Source: Blastocatellia bacterium
GTDB lineage: Bacteria; Acidobacteriota; Blastocatellia; UBA7656; JADIYM01
Assembly (NCBI GenBank): GCA_021463145.1
Contig: JAJTWZ010000025.1
Location: forward strand, 1-55,478
Direction of reading: 5' to 3'
DNA: 55,478 bases
Made by a program: the position numbers and the translations under genes. Shown one piece after another: positions 32,029 to 41,563 of this stretch; position 1 is the first letter of the stretch, and each line of letters starts with the position of its first letter. Below the pieces are notes generated by a model. That model ran no database searches and was not told the DNA's origin. It saw only the letters and a list, made by a program, of their open reading frames with translations.

Positions 32029-34140
32029 TTACTCGGGATTCCACACGAGGCCAACCGCTTGCGTCCTCACGCCGCCGCTCGCCACAAGGACCGAGTTCAC
32101 GCCTTCGCGGAGGGGAATGGTCCCGCCTGAATCGTTGAGCGTGATCGTTCCACTTTGGCGCCTCACCTTCGCCGCGTACATGCGGGTCCCGTTGACGAAG
32201 AGAATCGCGTTCGCCGGAACCTTTTTTGGCGTGAGCTTCACGCGAAGCAGCGGCTTCGCCGCGTCGAACTCGAGCGACGCGATCGTCATTGTCCGCTTCC
32301 CAACCACCGCGCAATTCGAGAGCTCCGACGTTCCCTCCGGACCCGTCGCCGAGGCCGTCACGAGCCAGCCCTTTGCCACGCCATCCACGGGAAGAGTTCC
32401 GTCGATCCCAGCGATTCCGCTTGCATCGGTCGTCACGTCAACGAACCCGACATAGCGCCGAAACGCAGACAAATCCTGCAGAGCGCCCGGCGGACGTCCG
32501 GCAAAGACCTCGATGCGAAACGTCGTGTGCGGAGTGCTCGAGAGCAATCCGGCGACACGCACGCCTGCGGCCGCGATCGTCGCCGAGGTCAGTAGTGGCG
32601 CGTTCTGGAGACCGTTCGGACCGTCGTCGACGTCACGCTCGTCGCCTGGATTGCCTTGGGTGTACGACAAGACGACCTCGGCGACCGCGCCGTATCCGGT
32701 CTCATTTGAATAGCCGAGAAACGTGTTGCCGAGCACTTGATTCGAAGAGCCTTGCATCGTCCGTGAGAGATCGACGGCTCCAGCGATCAAGTTGCCTGCG
32801 CCCGCTTCGCTCCCGCCGACGATATTTCCCGTGCACGCACCATAGAACGAGACGCCGCCGGTATAGAGCGACAACCCCTCGGTCTCCTCCGGGTTCACGC
32901 CGAACGCGTTCCCGCAGACACGGTTGCCGTTTCCATTCTCGACGCTGACCGCACCGTGAAGCCCGTAGTGGACGTTTCGTGCCTCCGACGCCGTACCGCC
33001 GAAAATGTTCCCGTCCCCGGAAATGCGAACATCGCCGCCAACGTTCGGATACGCAGTCGTGCCGTCAAGATTGAGAGCAAAGAAGTTCGCCTCGACGATG
33101 TTGCCGTCCGAGGGAATCTCGAGCGCCGCGCCATACAGACCGGCCTTGTTGAAGGCGAATCCGCGTACGACCGAGGTACCGGAACCAAGCGTCATTCCGA
33201 AGCTCGGCTCCTCGTTCATGCCAAGCAGTTCAATGAGCGGCGTACCCGCATATCCGGGCTGCGTTGTCGCGTCGATCACGACAGACTCGGTCACTTCAGG
33301 AAGTGGCGATGCAAGTCGAATCGTCTGTGGCCCCGATGCAATGGCAATCTCGATGCGATCCGGTCCCGGGCTGACATTGGCATCGAGCATTGCCTGTCGC
33401 AAGGAGCCCGGACCGCGCTCGACGGACGTGTTGACATGAAACACGCTGGCTGTGCGCGAGAGCTCGATCTCGGGCGCGAGTGCGCCTCGACGCAGCAGGA
33501 CTTCGTCGCCGAGAGCGTCCTCGTTCAGCCGAGCGGTCATACGCGCCACCACGTCACTCTCTTCAACCTCGACGAAGCCTGGCTCGCCACCGGCGCGGTC
33601 GAGCGATTCAGGGAGCATGTTTGCGGGCCGAAACTCCAGCTTCGAGAAGTCGACATCGGCGACGAGGACCGCGACGAACTCCCGGTCGTGCTCGCGAGCG
33701 ACGATATCCGTGCGTCCGTCGCCGGTTACGTCACGCGCGTCGACGACCTCCGGCCGCAACGGAAGCTCGGCGATCTGCGCCACCGGCCCGAACGGCGCAG
33801 AGGACACACGTGCGTGACGTGCGGTCTGCCAATATGGATACACGGCGGACGCTTCGCCAAACCGGATCTCCACGAAGCCGGCCCCTCCTTCGCCGTATGC
33901 TGCGATCAAGTCGGGCACGCCGTCGGCGTTGACATCGCCGACATCGAGCGCGAGCGGCTCGACCGCGGCGCCTGCGGTTCGCCCTGACGGTTCGAGCATC
34001 AATCGATCCCGTGCGACGTCCGTGATGGACACCGGTTTCCGTCCAACCGTCGCGTTCGTCACGAGCACAGCCGGCGCGCCGCTGAGAACCATAACGGCGA
34101 TGACGGTGACCGAAGCGGGAAATCGAAATCCAACTCGCAC
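32029..34140 (-). CDS. Secreted beta-helix/FG-GAP-type protein
   Basis: 703 aa from GTG 34140, preceded by AAGGAG with 6-base spacing; the longer frame overlaps the neighbouring gene. The N-terminus is a signal sequence (VTVIAVMVLSGAPA). Residues about 60-150 have VCBS/FG-GAP calcium-type motifs (DVNADGVPDLIAAY, DVTGDGRTDIVA). About 225-520 is a right-handed parallel beta-helix with GSLRQAMLDAN, a hallmark of these exported Acidobacteriota-type proteins. The C-terminus is beta-rich with IPT-like character. Probably cell-surface or secreted; substrate unknown. Operon with the upstream gene (10-base gap). Confidence 0.75.
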   Translation of the reverse strand: MRVGFRFPASVTVIAVMVLSGAPAVLVTNATVGRKPVSITDVARDRLMLEPSGRTAGAAVEPLALDVGDVNADGVPDLIAAYGEGGAGFVEIRFGEASAVYPYWQTARHARVSSAPFGPVAQIAELPLRPEVVDARDVTGDGRTDIVAREHDREFVAVLVADVDFSKLEFRPANMLPESLDRAGGEPGFVEVEESDVVARMTARLNEDALGDEVLLRRGALAPEIELSRTASVFHVNTSVERGPGSLRQAMLDANVSPGPDRIEIAIASGPQTIRLASPLPEVTESVVIDATTQPGYAGTPLIELLGMNEEPSFGMTLGSGTSVVRGFAFNKAGLYGAALEIPSDGNIVEANFFALNLDGTTAYPNVGGDVRISGDGNIFGGTASEARNVHYGLHGAVSVENGNGNRVCGNAFGVNPEETEGLSLYTGGVSFYGACTGNIVGGSEAGAGNLIAGAVDLSRTMQGSSNQVLGNTFLGYSNETGYGAVAEVVLSYTQGNPGDERDVDDGPNGLQNAPLLTSATIAAAGVRVAGLLSSTPHTTFRIEVFAGRPPGALQDLSAFRRYVGFVDVTTDASGIAGIDGTLPVDGVAKGWLVTASATGPEGTSELSNCAVVGKRTMTIASLEFDAAKPLLRVKLTPKKVPANAILFVNGTRMYAAKVRRQSGTITLNDSGGTIPLREGVNSVLVASGGVRTQAVGLVWNPE

Positions 34141-34150
34141 ACTGCGCTCC

Positions 34151-36409
34151 TTATCGTCGCGTGTAGACGCCAGACGATTGATAGCCAGAGCCATTGTAGA
34201 CGAAGACTGTGACCGCTTCCCCACGCGGAAAGGCCTTCTTGAGCGACAAGCCATTCTGAAGCTTCCCAGACTGCTTTACGACACGATTCTTCGTGACCTT
34301 CGCCGGCGCCTCGAATCCAATCTGGCCGACGTAAACGCGCGCGTCGTTCATGAATCCCGATCCCTTGATCACGAGTTGCGTGCCGCCGGAAGCACTCGTG
34401 ACAAGTGCGATGGATCGGATGCTCGGGCCCGGACCGACACGCGCCGTCAGGCTGTCCGTGAAGCCACAGGCGTTCGACAGTCGCGCCCAGAAGCTCCCGA
34501 CCGCGTCCGTACCGGTGACGACGAGGCCGGAGGAAACGGCGCCGTCGATCGGGTCGCTCGTGTCACCGCCTTGTCCCCGGTACCACTGAATACGGCTTGC
34601 CGCCAGGAGATTGTAGTCGACGCGCAGGACCGCGCTCTCGCCAGCGGGCACGAACTGGTCGGCTGGCTGCGTCACGAACTCGGGCTTCGCCGTGCACGGA
34701 ATGACGCCCGGGTACGCGGTTTTCATCCCACAGGCGTTTTCGATCGTGACAATGTAGTTCTTCGTCTCGGTGACGGGCGCCGTGACGTACGTGTTCGTCG
34801 TCGCCCCGGGAATGATCGGATTCTCTCCCGTGCTCGTATTCACGTACCATCGCCAGGTGAACGGCTCCGTGCCTGTTGCGTCAACGGTGAGGGTGGCCGG
34901 CTGGCCGTATCGCACGGACTGAGCAGCGCGGGGTCCGGTGACGAACGGTCTCTCGCATCCGTGCGTGTCGGAGCTGCACGGTGAGAATGAAGACGTTGCT
35001 CGAAACGTGAGGTTCGTCAGCGTCGCCGTCACACCTCCCGCCTCCGGGCAGGAACCAGCGAACGTCTCGTCGAATGTCACGAGCCCACCCGTGTCTGCCA
35101 CAAGGTCGCGCTCGCCGAGAAGCCGCTCACCTTGCGATTGATCGTCCTCGGCGCACACATCGCTTACGAAGAACTGAATGACGACGGGGTACGCTGCTCG
35201 CTGCACTTGCGCGGCACCGACGATTCGAATTTGTCCGTCGAGGACATCGACGCGACTCAGTGACGGCATCGGCGCGAACGACGCCCCGTCATAGTAGATG
35301 CCGCCGCTCTCATTTCCGAACATCTCGTTGGAGTACACCTGCATTCCGACAGGCTCCGAACAATGGATGCCGACACCTCGATTGAATGCGATGCGATTCC
35401 CCTCGCCAGCGCTCCGACCGCCGATGATGATCCGACCGAACCGCTTCACGAACACGCCGCTTCCGAGGTTGGGTATCGCGCGCACACCGCTCACGTCGGT
35501 GCCAATGCGATTGCCCTGGACGGTATTGAACGACTCCGCCGTCGATCCAGGATCGGAAGAATTCTCGATGATGATCCCGTGGTACTCGTTCCCCGAGATC
35601 ACGTTCATCGCTCCGGCCGTGCTGCCGCCGATCGTGGTGCGAAACGCGCGATTTGTATGGATTCCTGCTCCGCCGTTTGATACCAACGCCGTGCCGGCCG
35701 CGTTCGTGCCGATGTAGTTGCCGATGACCGCGTTGTCGTGCGCCTCTGAGAAGGTCGCGTTCGGATCGCCGGCGATGGCCACACCGGAGTCGCTGTTCCC
35801 GGAGATCACGTTTCTGTCGGCGGCGTTCGCACCGCCGATGACGTTGCCGGCCGAAGCGTCGATAGCGATGCCCGTTCCATTCGGCCGGGCGGAGGCGCCG
35901 GCCGCATCCGTGCCGAGATAGCACCCGACAATTCGATTGTCACCGAGTGTGCGAATCCGGATGCCCGCACCGGAGAAGCCGTTGATGACGAGGCCGCGGA
36001 TCGTCGTCCCGCCAGCCGAGATTGCGAACCCGTCCACCGCTTCGCCCGCCGCCGTGCCGTCAATTTCGACGATCGGCTTGCCCGAGAATCCTGGCTGCGT
36101 CGAGCCGTCCACCGTTACCGCATCGGTGATTTCCGGAAGCGGTACGGAGACGCGGATCGTCTTCGATCCGCTACCGATGCCGAACGTAAGCGTATCGGCG
36201 CCCGGCGTTGCATTCGAGTCGAGGATTGCCTGCCTGAGTGTGCCCGGACCGAAGTCTCCGTCGTTTGTGATCGTGAACGCCTGGCCAACGCGGCGAGGGG
36301 AGCTAGCGTCCAGTTGCGGTGATCGCGCAAGGACGAGTTGGGAGAGCGCACCGACGATGCCCAAAAGGGCGACGGCGAGGACTCGAGCTTCGAAAAGGCG
36401 TAACTTCAT
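34151..36409 (-). CDS. Secreted right-handed beta-helix protein with Ig-like and IPT domains
   Basis: 752 aa. Signal peptide about residues 1-29. Residues about 45-380 form a parallel beta-helix (GTLRQAILDSNATPGADT, repeated NVIGG, NRIGTD, NVISGN turns). Two Ig-like segments follow (PFVTGPRAAQSVRYGQPATL, PEFVTQPADQFVPAGESAVL). An IPT/TIG-like end completes it (LVIKGSGFMNDARVYVGQ...). Such proteins are exported adhesins or carbohydrate-binding proteins. The ribosome site is weak. Paralogue-like N-terminal domain shared with the downstream gene. Confidence 0.78.
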   Translation of the reverse strand: MKLRLFEARVLAVALLGIVGALSQLVLARSPQLDASSPRRVGQAFTITNDGDFGPGTLRQAILDSNATPGADTLTFGIGSGSKTIRVSVPLPEITDAVTVDGSTQPGFSGKPIVEIDGTAAGEAVDGFAISAGGTTIRGLVINGFSGAGIRIRTLGDNRIVGCYLGTDAAGASARPNGTGIAIDASAGNVIGGANAADRNVISGNSDSGVAIAGDPNATFSEAHDNAVIGNYIGTNAAGTALVSNGGAGIHTNRAFRTTIGGSTAGAMNVISGNEYHGIIIENSSDPGSTAESFNTVQGNRIGTDVSGVRAIPNLGSGVFVKRFGRIIIGGRSAGEGNRIAFNRGVGIHCSEPVGMQVYSNEMFGNESGGIYYDGASFAPMPSLSRVDVLDGQIRIVGAAQVQRAAYPVVIQFFVSDVCAEDDQSQGERLLGERDLVADTGGLVTFDETFAGSCPEAGGVTATLTNLTFRATSSFSPCSSDTHGCERPFVTGPRAAQSVRYGQPATLTVDATGTEPFTWRWYVNTSTGENPIIPGATTNTYVTAPVTETKNYIVTIENACGMKTAYPGVIPCTAKPEFVTQPADQFVPAGESAVLRVDYNLLAASRIQWYRGQGGDTSDPIDGAVSSGLVVTGTDAVGSFWARLSNACGFTDSLTARVGPGPSIRSIALVTSASGGTQLVIKGSGFMNDARVYVGQIGFEAPAKVTKNRVVKQSGKLQNGLSLKKAFPRGEAVTVFVYNGSGYQSSGVYTRR

Positions 36410-36500
36410 TCAGATTTCACGAAAGGCATAAGCGAGAACATTGGACGAGCCGTCGCAGCGCTGTCAATCCGCCGGTTCTCCGGCACAGCGAACTCTGCGA

Positions 36501-36600
36501 GTCCATTGCGGCTTTGCGAGGCCTTGGCGCCTTTGCGAGAAACTGTCGCGCGGCCTTGTTTCTCGCAAGGGCGCCAAGGCCTCGCAAAGACGCAATGGAC
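36501..36600. repeat. Large near-perfect palindrome (REP-like), copy 2
   Basis: 43-base arms (36501-36543 and 36558-36600) identical at 41 positions with a 14-base loop. Words GCCTTGGCGCC and TTTGCGAGAAAC recur. It lies upstream of the beta-helix operon and resembles copy 1 at 31841. Confidence 0.75.
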
Positions 36601-36685
36601 GAAGTGTTTGGCTCTAGCTAGTCTGAGGCCGAAGGTCAGGCACGCGGCGCCGTAACTTCCACTCAGATCATACCCAGCGGTCGAG

Positions 36686-37051
36686 TCACTCTTCGCCATC
36701 CTGGCCGTCGAAATCGCCGTAGGACAGGCTCTCGGGATACAGCGCCGTCAATCCCGTCAGGATTTCCTGTACCTGTTCCAGTGCGGTCATCATGCCGGCC
36801 ACCTGGACTTCCAGCTCGACCGCGAGGTCGAACAGATCGACCACCCGACTGCGCGATCCCTGGTTGATGACCGCCATCGCCAGTTGGTGCAACTTCAGCA
36901 GATCATTGCGCAGTTGCGGCGGGGAGCCGTCTTCGCCGTCGTTCAGTTCGCCGCGCAGTTCGTCCACGGCATCGACGGCGTGTAGCAGCGTCATGGTGTC
37001 GAAATTCTCGGGCGACAGCCCGTCCCATTCCGCGTCGGTGATGGTGGCCAC
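36686..37051 (-). CDS. Third gene of a ParDE-like toxin-antitoxin operon
   Basis: 121 aa from GTG 37051, with AAGGAGAGACC upstream. Acidic, helical protein (LLHAVDAVDELRGELNDGED, LFDLAVELEVQVAGMMTALEQVQEIL). No family recognised. It follows the toxin gene by 13 bases and is probably co-expressed. It could be a chaperone or regulator of the module, but no motif shows this. Confidence 0.65.
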   Translation of the reverse strand: MATITDAEWDGLSPENFDTMTLLHAVDAVDELRGELNDGEDGSPPQLRNDLLKLHQLAMAVINQGSRSRVVDLFDLAVELEVQVAGMMTALEQVQEILTGLTALYPESLSYGDFDGQDGEE

Positions 37052-37064
37052 GGTCTCTCCTTGT

Positions 37065-37349
37065 TCACTCGCGCACCGGCGGCCACTGGCGGGCCGTATG
37101 GACCAACGCCAGTACCCACACCGTTTCGCCGTCGATCTCGTACACAAGTCGATAGCTCTCGTGCGGAATCAACTCGCGTGCTCCGGGTATCTTTCCCGGC
37201 CGACCGAGCATGGGATGCCGGGCCAGTCGGGATGCGGCGTCGCTGAACAGTTCATCCATCCTGGCCGCCGCTGCCGGGTTGTTGGCTGCAATGAAATCCC
37301 AGATGTCGGCGCGGTCCTGTTGCGCCTCGGGGGTCCAGACGACCCTCAC
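37065..37349 (-). CDS. RelE/ParE-family toxin
   Basis: 94 aa with the family pattern: an N-terminal strand VVWTPEAQQDRADIWDFIA, then RLARHPMLGRPG, then HESYRLVYEIDGETVWVLALVHTARQWP. Length is typical of ParE. The start overlaps the antitoxin stop (ATGA). ParE members poison gyrase and RelE members cut mRNA; sequence alone suggests the ParE side (R-L-V-Y-E-I, H-x-x-R-x-W). Confidence 0.88.
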   Translation of the reverse strand: MRVVWTPEAQQDRADIWDFIAANNPAAAARMDELFSDAASRLARHPMLGRPGKIPGARELIPHESYRLVYEIDGETVWVLALVHTARQWPPVRE

Positions 37350-37624
37350 GTCCGGTTTGCCACGTTGGAGCGCCTGGCGGCGAACTCGGCTTCGACATCA
37401 TCGTTGGACCGGCCCCGTCCGCCACGCATCGAAGCCCGGCCGGCTTCGACTTTTTGGCGCAGGAACTCGTCATACTCGCGCGCCTCGCGTTGGCGTTGAA
37501 TGAACTCGCGCATCAGTTCGCGCAGCACTTGCGACGCCGGGCGATGGGCCGCCTCGGCTTCGGCCATGAAGTCTGCGCGCAGCTCGGGTTCCAGCTTCAT
37601 CGTGAAAACGGCTTGTTTCGGCAT
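37346..37624 (-). CDS. Antitoxin of the ParE-like module (ribbon-helix-helix)
   Basis: 92 aa from ATG 37624 (GGAGGTCC upstream). The N-terminal strand-helix-helix FTMKLEPELRADFMAEAEAAHRPASQVLRELMREFI (in its parts) fits an RHH DNA-binding domain; the C-terminus is a charged, flexible toxin-binding tail. A perfect GTATATAC palindrome at 37658-37665 in the upstream region is a candidate autoregulatory operator. Confidence 0.85.
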   Translation of the reverse strand: MPKQAVFTMKLEPELRADFMAEAEAAHRPASQVLRELMREFIQRQREAREYDEFLRQKVEAGRASMRGGRGRSNDDVEAEFAARRSNVANRT

Positions 37625-38235
37625 GATTGGGACCTCCTGCGGCCAAGTGCTAACCAAGTATATACGGCTTCATTACGTTGGGTCAAAGTGGGCCTTCCAG
37701 CCCTAACGCGCTAAGATTTACACTAAGCGTCGTCGTCGCTAATGAGAACGCAAACGAACGAGAAACCAGGAAGTGTCGAAGCTGCATGGCGCGTAACGGC
37801 GCTGGGCGATCGCCTGCGAGCCTCATAGCGGGGATCGTGGTCATCAGGAGCGGAAATTCTTGGCTCTCAGACAAGTTGTCCGTCCTTCCGTCTCGCTCTG
37901 CCAAACGCGCGAGCGTCGAGACTTTGTTGCCATTGGTCTTTTCGGCGAAGTTGCCGGTGCGGTCTGGGCTCGTCGTTACATCGAACCCGCGGTCTCGTCG
38001 ACATCGTCGACGATGTCGTGGCCACCGCGTCAATTGCCTTGAACGGTGTGGGTATCGCGTTGCCGCAGTTCGAAATCGAGCCCTCCTTCGCGAGCCTCGA
38101 TTTCAGAACGTGGGTGCGCCGGAGTCGACACACCGTCTGGTAACATCGACATCGCGATGTTGGATTCGAGCGAAACCGGGGAGAAACGTTGGCAGTACCA
38201 CAATGAGATTCAGATCCTGCATGGCTGACTGCAAG

Positions 38236-40239
38236 ATGCGGGTTGGTGTCGCGATCGCGTTCGCCTTGGTCCTTCTCGCCGCTGCGCCTCCGGCGCTTGC
38301 GAGTGAGCCACTCTATGCGACGTACCTCGGCGGCTCCGCGTTCGAGGACATCGGTTTCGTCGAACGAGGGCCGGACGAAGGGACCATCATCGTCGGTTCG
38401 ACCCAGTCTGCCGACTTTCCCGGAACGCGTCCCGTTCCGGGCCGGGGTGGTGGTACCGATGTCTTCGTGACGAGCTACGATCGGCAGGGTCGACTCGTCT
38501 TTTCTGTCGTGATGGGAGGCGAGCGGGCCGACCATCCAACGGTGTGTCGCGTCGGTCGCGACGGCAGCGTGACGGTACTTGGCATTACGTATTCACGGGA
38601 CTTTCCGACCCGAAATCCGCATCAGAAAAAGCACCGCGGTCAAGACGAGGGTTTCGTCTTCCGGCTCGACGCTCGCGGCGAGCTCGTCTACTCGACATTT
38701 CTCGGCACGAAGGGCCTCGACGAGATCCGCCTTCTCGAGGTCGACGACGACGGCTATGCCTATATCGCCGGATCGACGGACTCGAATGGGAAGGGATATC
38801 GGACGACGCGCGGAGCGCTCAGCCGCCACTTCAACACGCGCTTGCCGAGTGACTACCCCGGACCTGACGGCGTCTTTACGAAGCTGGATCCGACCGGGAA
38901 AGCGGTCACGTCGACCTACATCAGTGGTCGGCATCAGGACTACGTCTCCAGTCTTCATGTGCTCTCGGACGGCGGCGTCATTCTCATCGGGCGTACGAGT
39001 TCCGACAATTTCGTAACGATCAATCCGCAGCAACCCGAGGACGAACACCCGTATGACACGTTCATCGTGCGCCTCGACGGGTCGGGGCAGTTGGTCTACT
39101 CGCGACTGTTCGGCGGATCGAAGACCGACGAACCGGGGTGGAGTGCGGTCGGCGACGACGGTTCCGCGGTCATCCTCGGTTTCACGCGTTCACTCGATCT
39201 TCCGGTCGTCAACGCCTTCCAGGCGTCGATCGATTACCCATGGTCGTATGTCGCGAAGTACGACGGGGCCGGAACGCTCGTGTATGCGACGTACCTCGGC
39301 GGCATCTCCCCCCAGTCGGGCGACGACGCGTTCCACGTTGATGCGGCAGGGAACACATACATCAAGGGACTCGTCGGCTCGGGCGCGTGGGCGAGCTTCC
39401 CGCTTGTCGCGGCGTTCGACGCGACGCCAGCCGGATACAGCGAGGCGTCGTTGACAAAGATCGCGCCGAACGGAGCCTGCGTCTTCTCGACGTGGATCGG
39501 AGGATCCGACGCCGACGGCATCGCGGAGATGCATGTCGGCGACGACGGGATTGTGACGCTCGTCGGAGTCACCCATTCACCTGACTTTCCGACCGCTGGC
39601 GAGGAGAACCGTTCGTTCGGCGGCGGACGAGACGTGTTCGTGATGAGGGTGGACCAGGTGGGAGACCTTCTGTTCTCGACCCTGCTCGGGGGCGAGGGGG
39701 GTGACGAGCTCGTGGACGCGACCGTGAGCGCATCGGGCGAAGTCTTCGTGCTTGGAAGTACGGAAGCGGACGATTTCCCAGTCACATCGAATTCGTTCCC
39801 GCGAGGCCGGAACCGAGAAGGGTTCGTCGCAAAGATCGACGGACGTGGCCGGCTGGCCTTCTCGGTCTTGCTCGGCGCCAATGTAACAAACGGCGAGTCT
39901 ACGGCGCGGGTGCTGGCGAGAGCCGATGGCGGGGCTCTTGTCGCGTCGACTATCGATATTTTTGGGGCCAGCGAGCTGCACCAGGTCGATCCGTTGGCGT
40001 CGGGCGACAACGGACAAGACGACTCGATGGCGATCGTGCTCGGCCCGGAGGGACGGATGCTCCTATCGACATACCTCGGTGGAAGCTCGAGCGACCGCTT
40101 GCGGTCGGTGCGCGTGAGCGAGAGCGGCGCTGCCGTCGTCGTGCTCCATACGACGTCCCCGAACATGCTCGTGCGCGAGGCGCCGCAGGCCGCGTTCGGT
40201 GGGCTCGCGGATCAGTACCTCATCTCGTTTGGACCGTGA
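38236..40239 (+). CDS. Secreted SBBP-repeat beta-propeller protein
   Basis: 667 aa from ATG 38236, which gives a clean signal peptide (VGVAIAFALVLLAAAPPALA); ATGs at 38203 and 38221 are alternatives and no start has a good ribosome site. At least eight SBBP blades are seen as repeats of YATYLGG/YSTFLG, GxxYIAGST and DFP (for example VVNAFQASIDY, GDDAFHVDAAGNTYIKG). These exported proteins are very frequent in Acidobacteriota and relatives; function unknown. The 560 bases before the start hold no other supported gene. Confidence 0.75.
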   Translation: MRVGVAIAFALVLLAAAPPALASEPLYATYLGGSAFEDIGFVERGPDEGTIIVGSTQSADFPGTRPVPGRGGGTDVFVTSYDRQGRLVFSVVMGGERADHPTVCRVGRDGSVTVLGITYSRDFPTRNPHQKKHRGQDEGFVFRLDARGELVYSTFLGTKGLDEIRLLEVDDDGYAYIAGSTDSNGKGYRTTRGALSRHFNTRLPSDYPGPDGVFTKLDPTGKAVTSTYISGRHQDYVSSLHVLSDGGVILIGRTSSDNFVTINPQQPEDEHPYDTFIVRLDGSGQLVYSRLFGGSKTDEPGWSAVGDDGSAVILGFTRSLDLPVVNAFQASIDYPWSYVAKYDGAGTLVYATYLGGISPQSGDDAFHVDAAGNTYIKGLVGSGAWASFPLVAAFDATPAGYSEASLTKIAPNGACVFSTWIGGSDADGIAEMHVGDDGIVTLVGVTHSPDFPTAGEENRSFGGGRDVFVMRVDQVGDLLFSTLLGGEGGDELVDATVSASGEVFVLGSTEADDFPVTSNSFPRGRNREGFVAKIDGRGRLAFSVLLGANVTNGESTARVLARADGGALVASTIDIFGASELHQVDPLASGDNGQDDSMAIVLGPEGRMLLSTYLGGSSSDRLRSVRVSESGAAVVVLHTTSPNMLVREAPQAAFGGLADQYLISFGP

Positions 40240-41138
40240 CTCCGACGGGCTTCCCCTCGTGCTGGCATGCATCTTTAATGTCGTCGCCGGCGTGTAGCTG
40301 ATGTCGAGCAGTTCCGTAAGACCCGGGCGCAGCGAGCTCGCGCCGCTCGCGATGTCTGAAAGCGTGCGCCCGCACCCGGCCTGCCTCGAGGGCGTCGAGC
40401 TGGAGGTCGAAACCCTGATCGGCCGTCGAGATACGCGCATATCCACTGATCCTCGGAAGGCCGCCTTACGCGATCGTGCGCGAGAGTCTCAAATGCCATG
40501 TCGCCCGTCAACGCGTGAGACGTTGATTCCGTGACGGGCTTTGAGACACATTCGAGCCCCATTTCGGCACGAATTCCGTGCGGGCGTCAAATGTCTCAGA
40601 AACGATCGTTTGCGAGACTTCCTAAGCGCGTGGGCGCAAAGGCGGTAAGGACAACAGCCAGCTATCGGAAACGGTGATAGAGGGAGCTTCGGCGCTGGCT
40701 GGACTCAGGTCGACGTCCAGGGGGGTCTAGCCCCCAAAGTGCCAAAACTTACTCTAAGGAACCGCAAGAGTGTAACGTTAGGTAACGATCCTGCTCGACC
40801 GCAGTGCCGATGATCGGGCTTTGGCGTACGATTTTTTCCGTTTTCTGAGGGGAAACAGCGCGGTGTCGTGACTCGATTGGCGGGTCTTGATCGACCTCGA
40901 TTCCGAGAGTTCTGGAACAAAGTCGCAAACTCAGCGGGAACGCGCGCTTATACGCGCAGCGTCGCTTTTTGTACGATTGCTAAACCGATGGCCAGGCTCG
41001 AGCGTGAATTGGCTGTTTTACGAAGGAATCCGGATCGGGGGGGGGAGATCGATCAGCAGGGGGAATGTAACCAAATTGTAAAAGTGGCCCTCAGGTGAAG
41101 GAATCGGCGCCCCCCGATCGGAGAGACACTTTTCAACC
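40240..41138. other. 900-bp region without a supported gene
   Basis: Open frames here lack ribosome sites and family features. It contains nested dyads: GTCTCA/TGAGAC pairs around 40487-40525, and TGAGACA (40543) with TGTCTCA (40593) surrounding GCACG/CGTGC, which could be a terminator or operator cluster after the SBBP gene. Confidence 0.45.
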
Positions 41139-41351
41139 CTACTCTCGATCGGGCTCTGCAGTCAGGGGCAACTCGAGCTGCTCTTCCTTGAGCGCGAAGA
41201 GTTCGGGCTGTACCGGCGAGTTCACGGGCGGCGGGCCCGCACGACCAAGCAGGCCCGCCTGTTCGAGTCGTCTCCGGAATCTGACCATGAACTGCGGTTC
41301 GTCGGAATCGGTCTGCGGGGGAGGATCAGTAGGGTTCTTCGGTTCATCCAT
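41139..41351 (-). CDS. Small hypothetical protein
   Basis: 70 aa from ATG 41351 (a longer frame to 41426 exists). Acidic, Pro-rich ends (DEPKNPTDPPP; FALKEEQLELPLTAEPD) around a basic helix FMVRFRRRLEQAGLLGRAG. No ribosome site and no family recognised, so it may not be real. Confidence 0.35.
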   Translation of the reverse strand: MDEPKNPTDPPPQTDSDEPQFMVRFRRRLEQAGLLGRAGPPPVNSPVQPELFALKEEQLELPLTAEPDRE

Positions 41352-41563
41352 CGCGATCGCCAGCTTGCGGCGTCGGCGCACCAGGCTGCAAAGGCTGCAA
41401 ACCCGGGAGGCGAGAATCGGTGACATTGCGTCCGATAATGTCCACTATGAGGTCATTCCACATTCGATGCCTCGGTTCCTGAGGGGCAAGTCGCAATTCA
41501 GGTAGCCGTTCATCCATCCTTGGATTCCAGCTCAGCTGTCACCGTCGACGAACGCCCAGCTGC

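Noticed and set aside
40868-41098. 76-aa plus-strand open frame
   Set aside because: No ribosome site and no recognisable protein features; includes a poly-G run.
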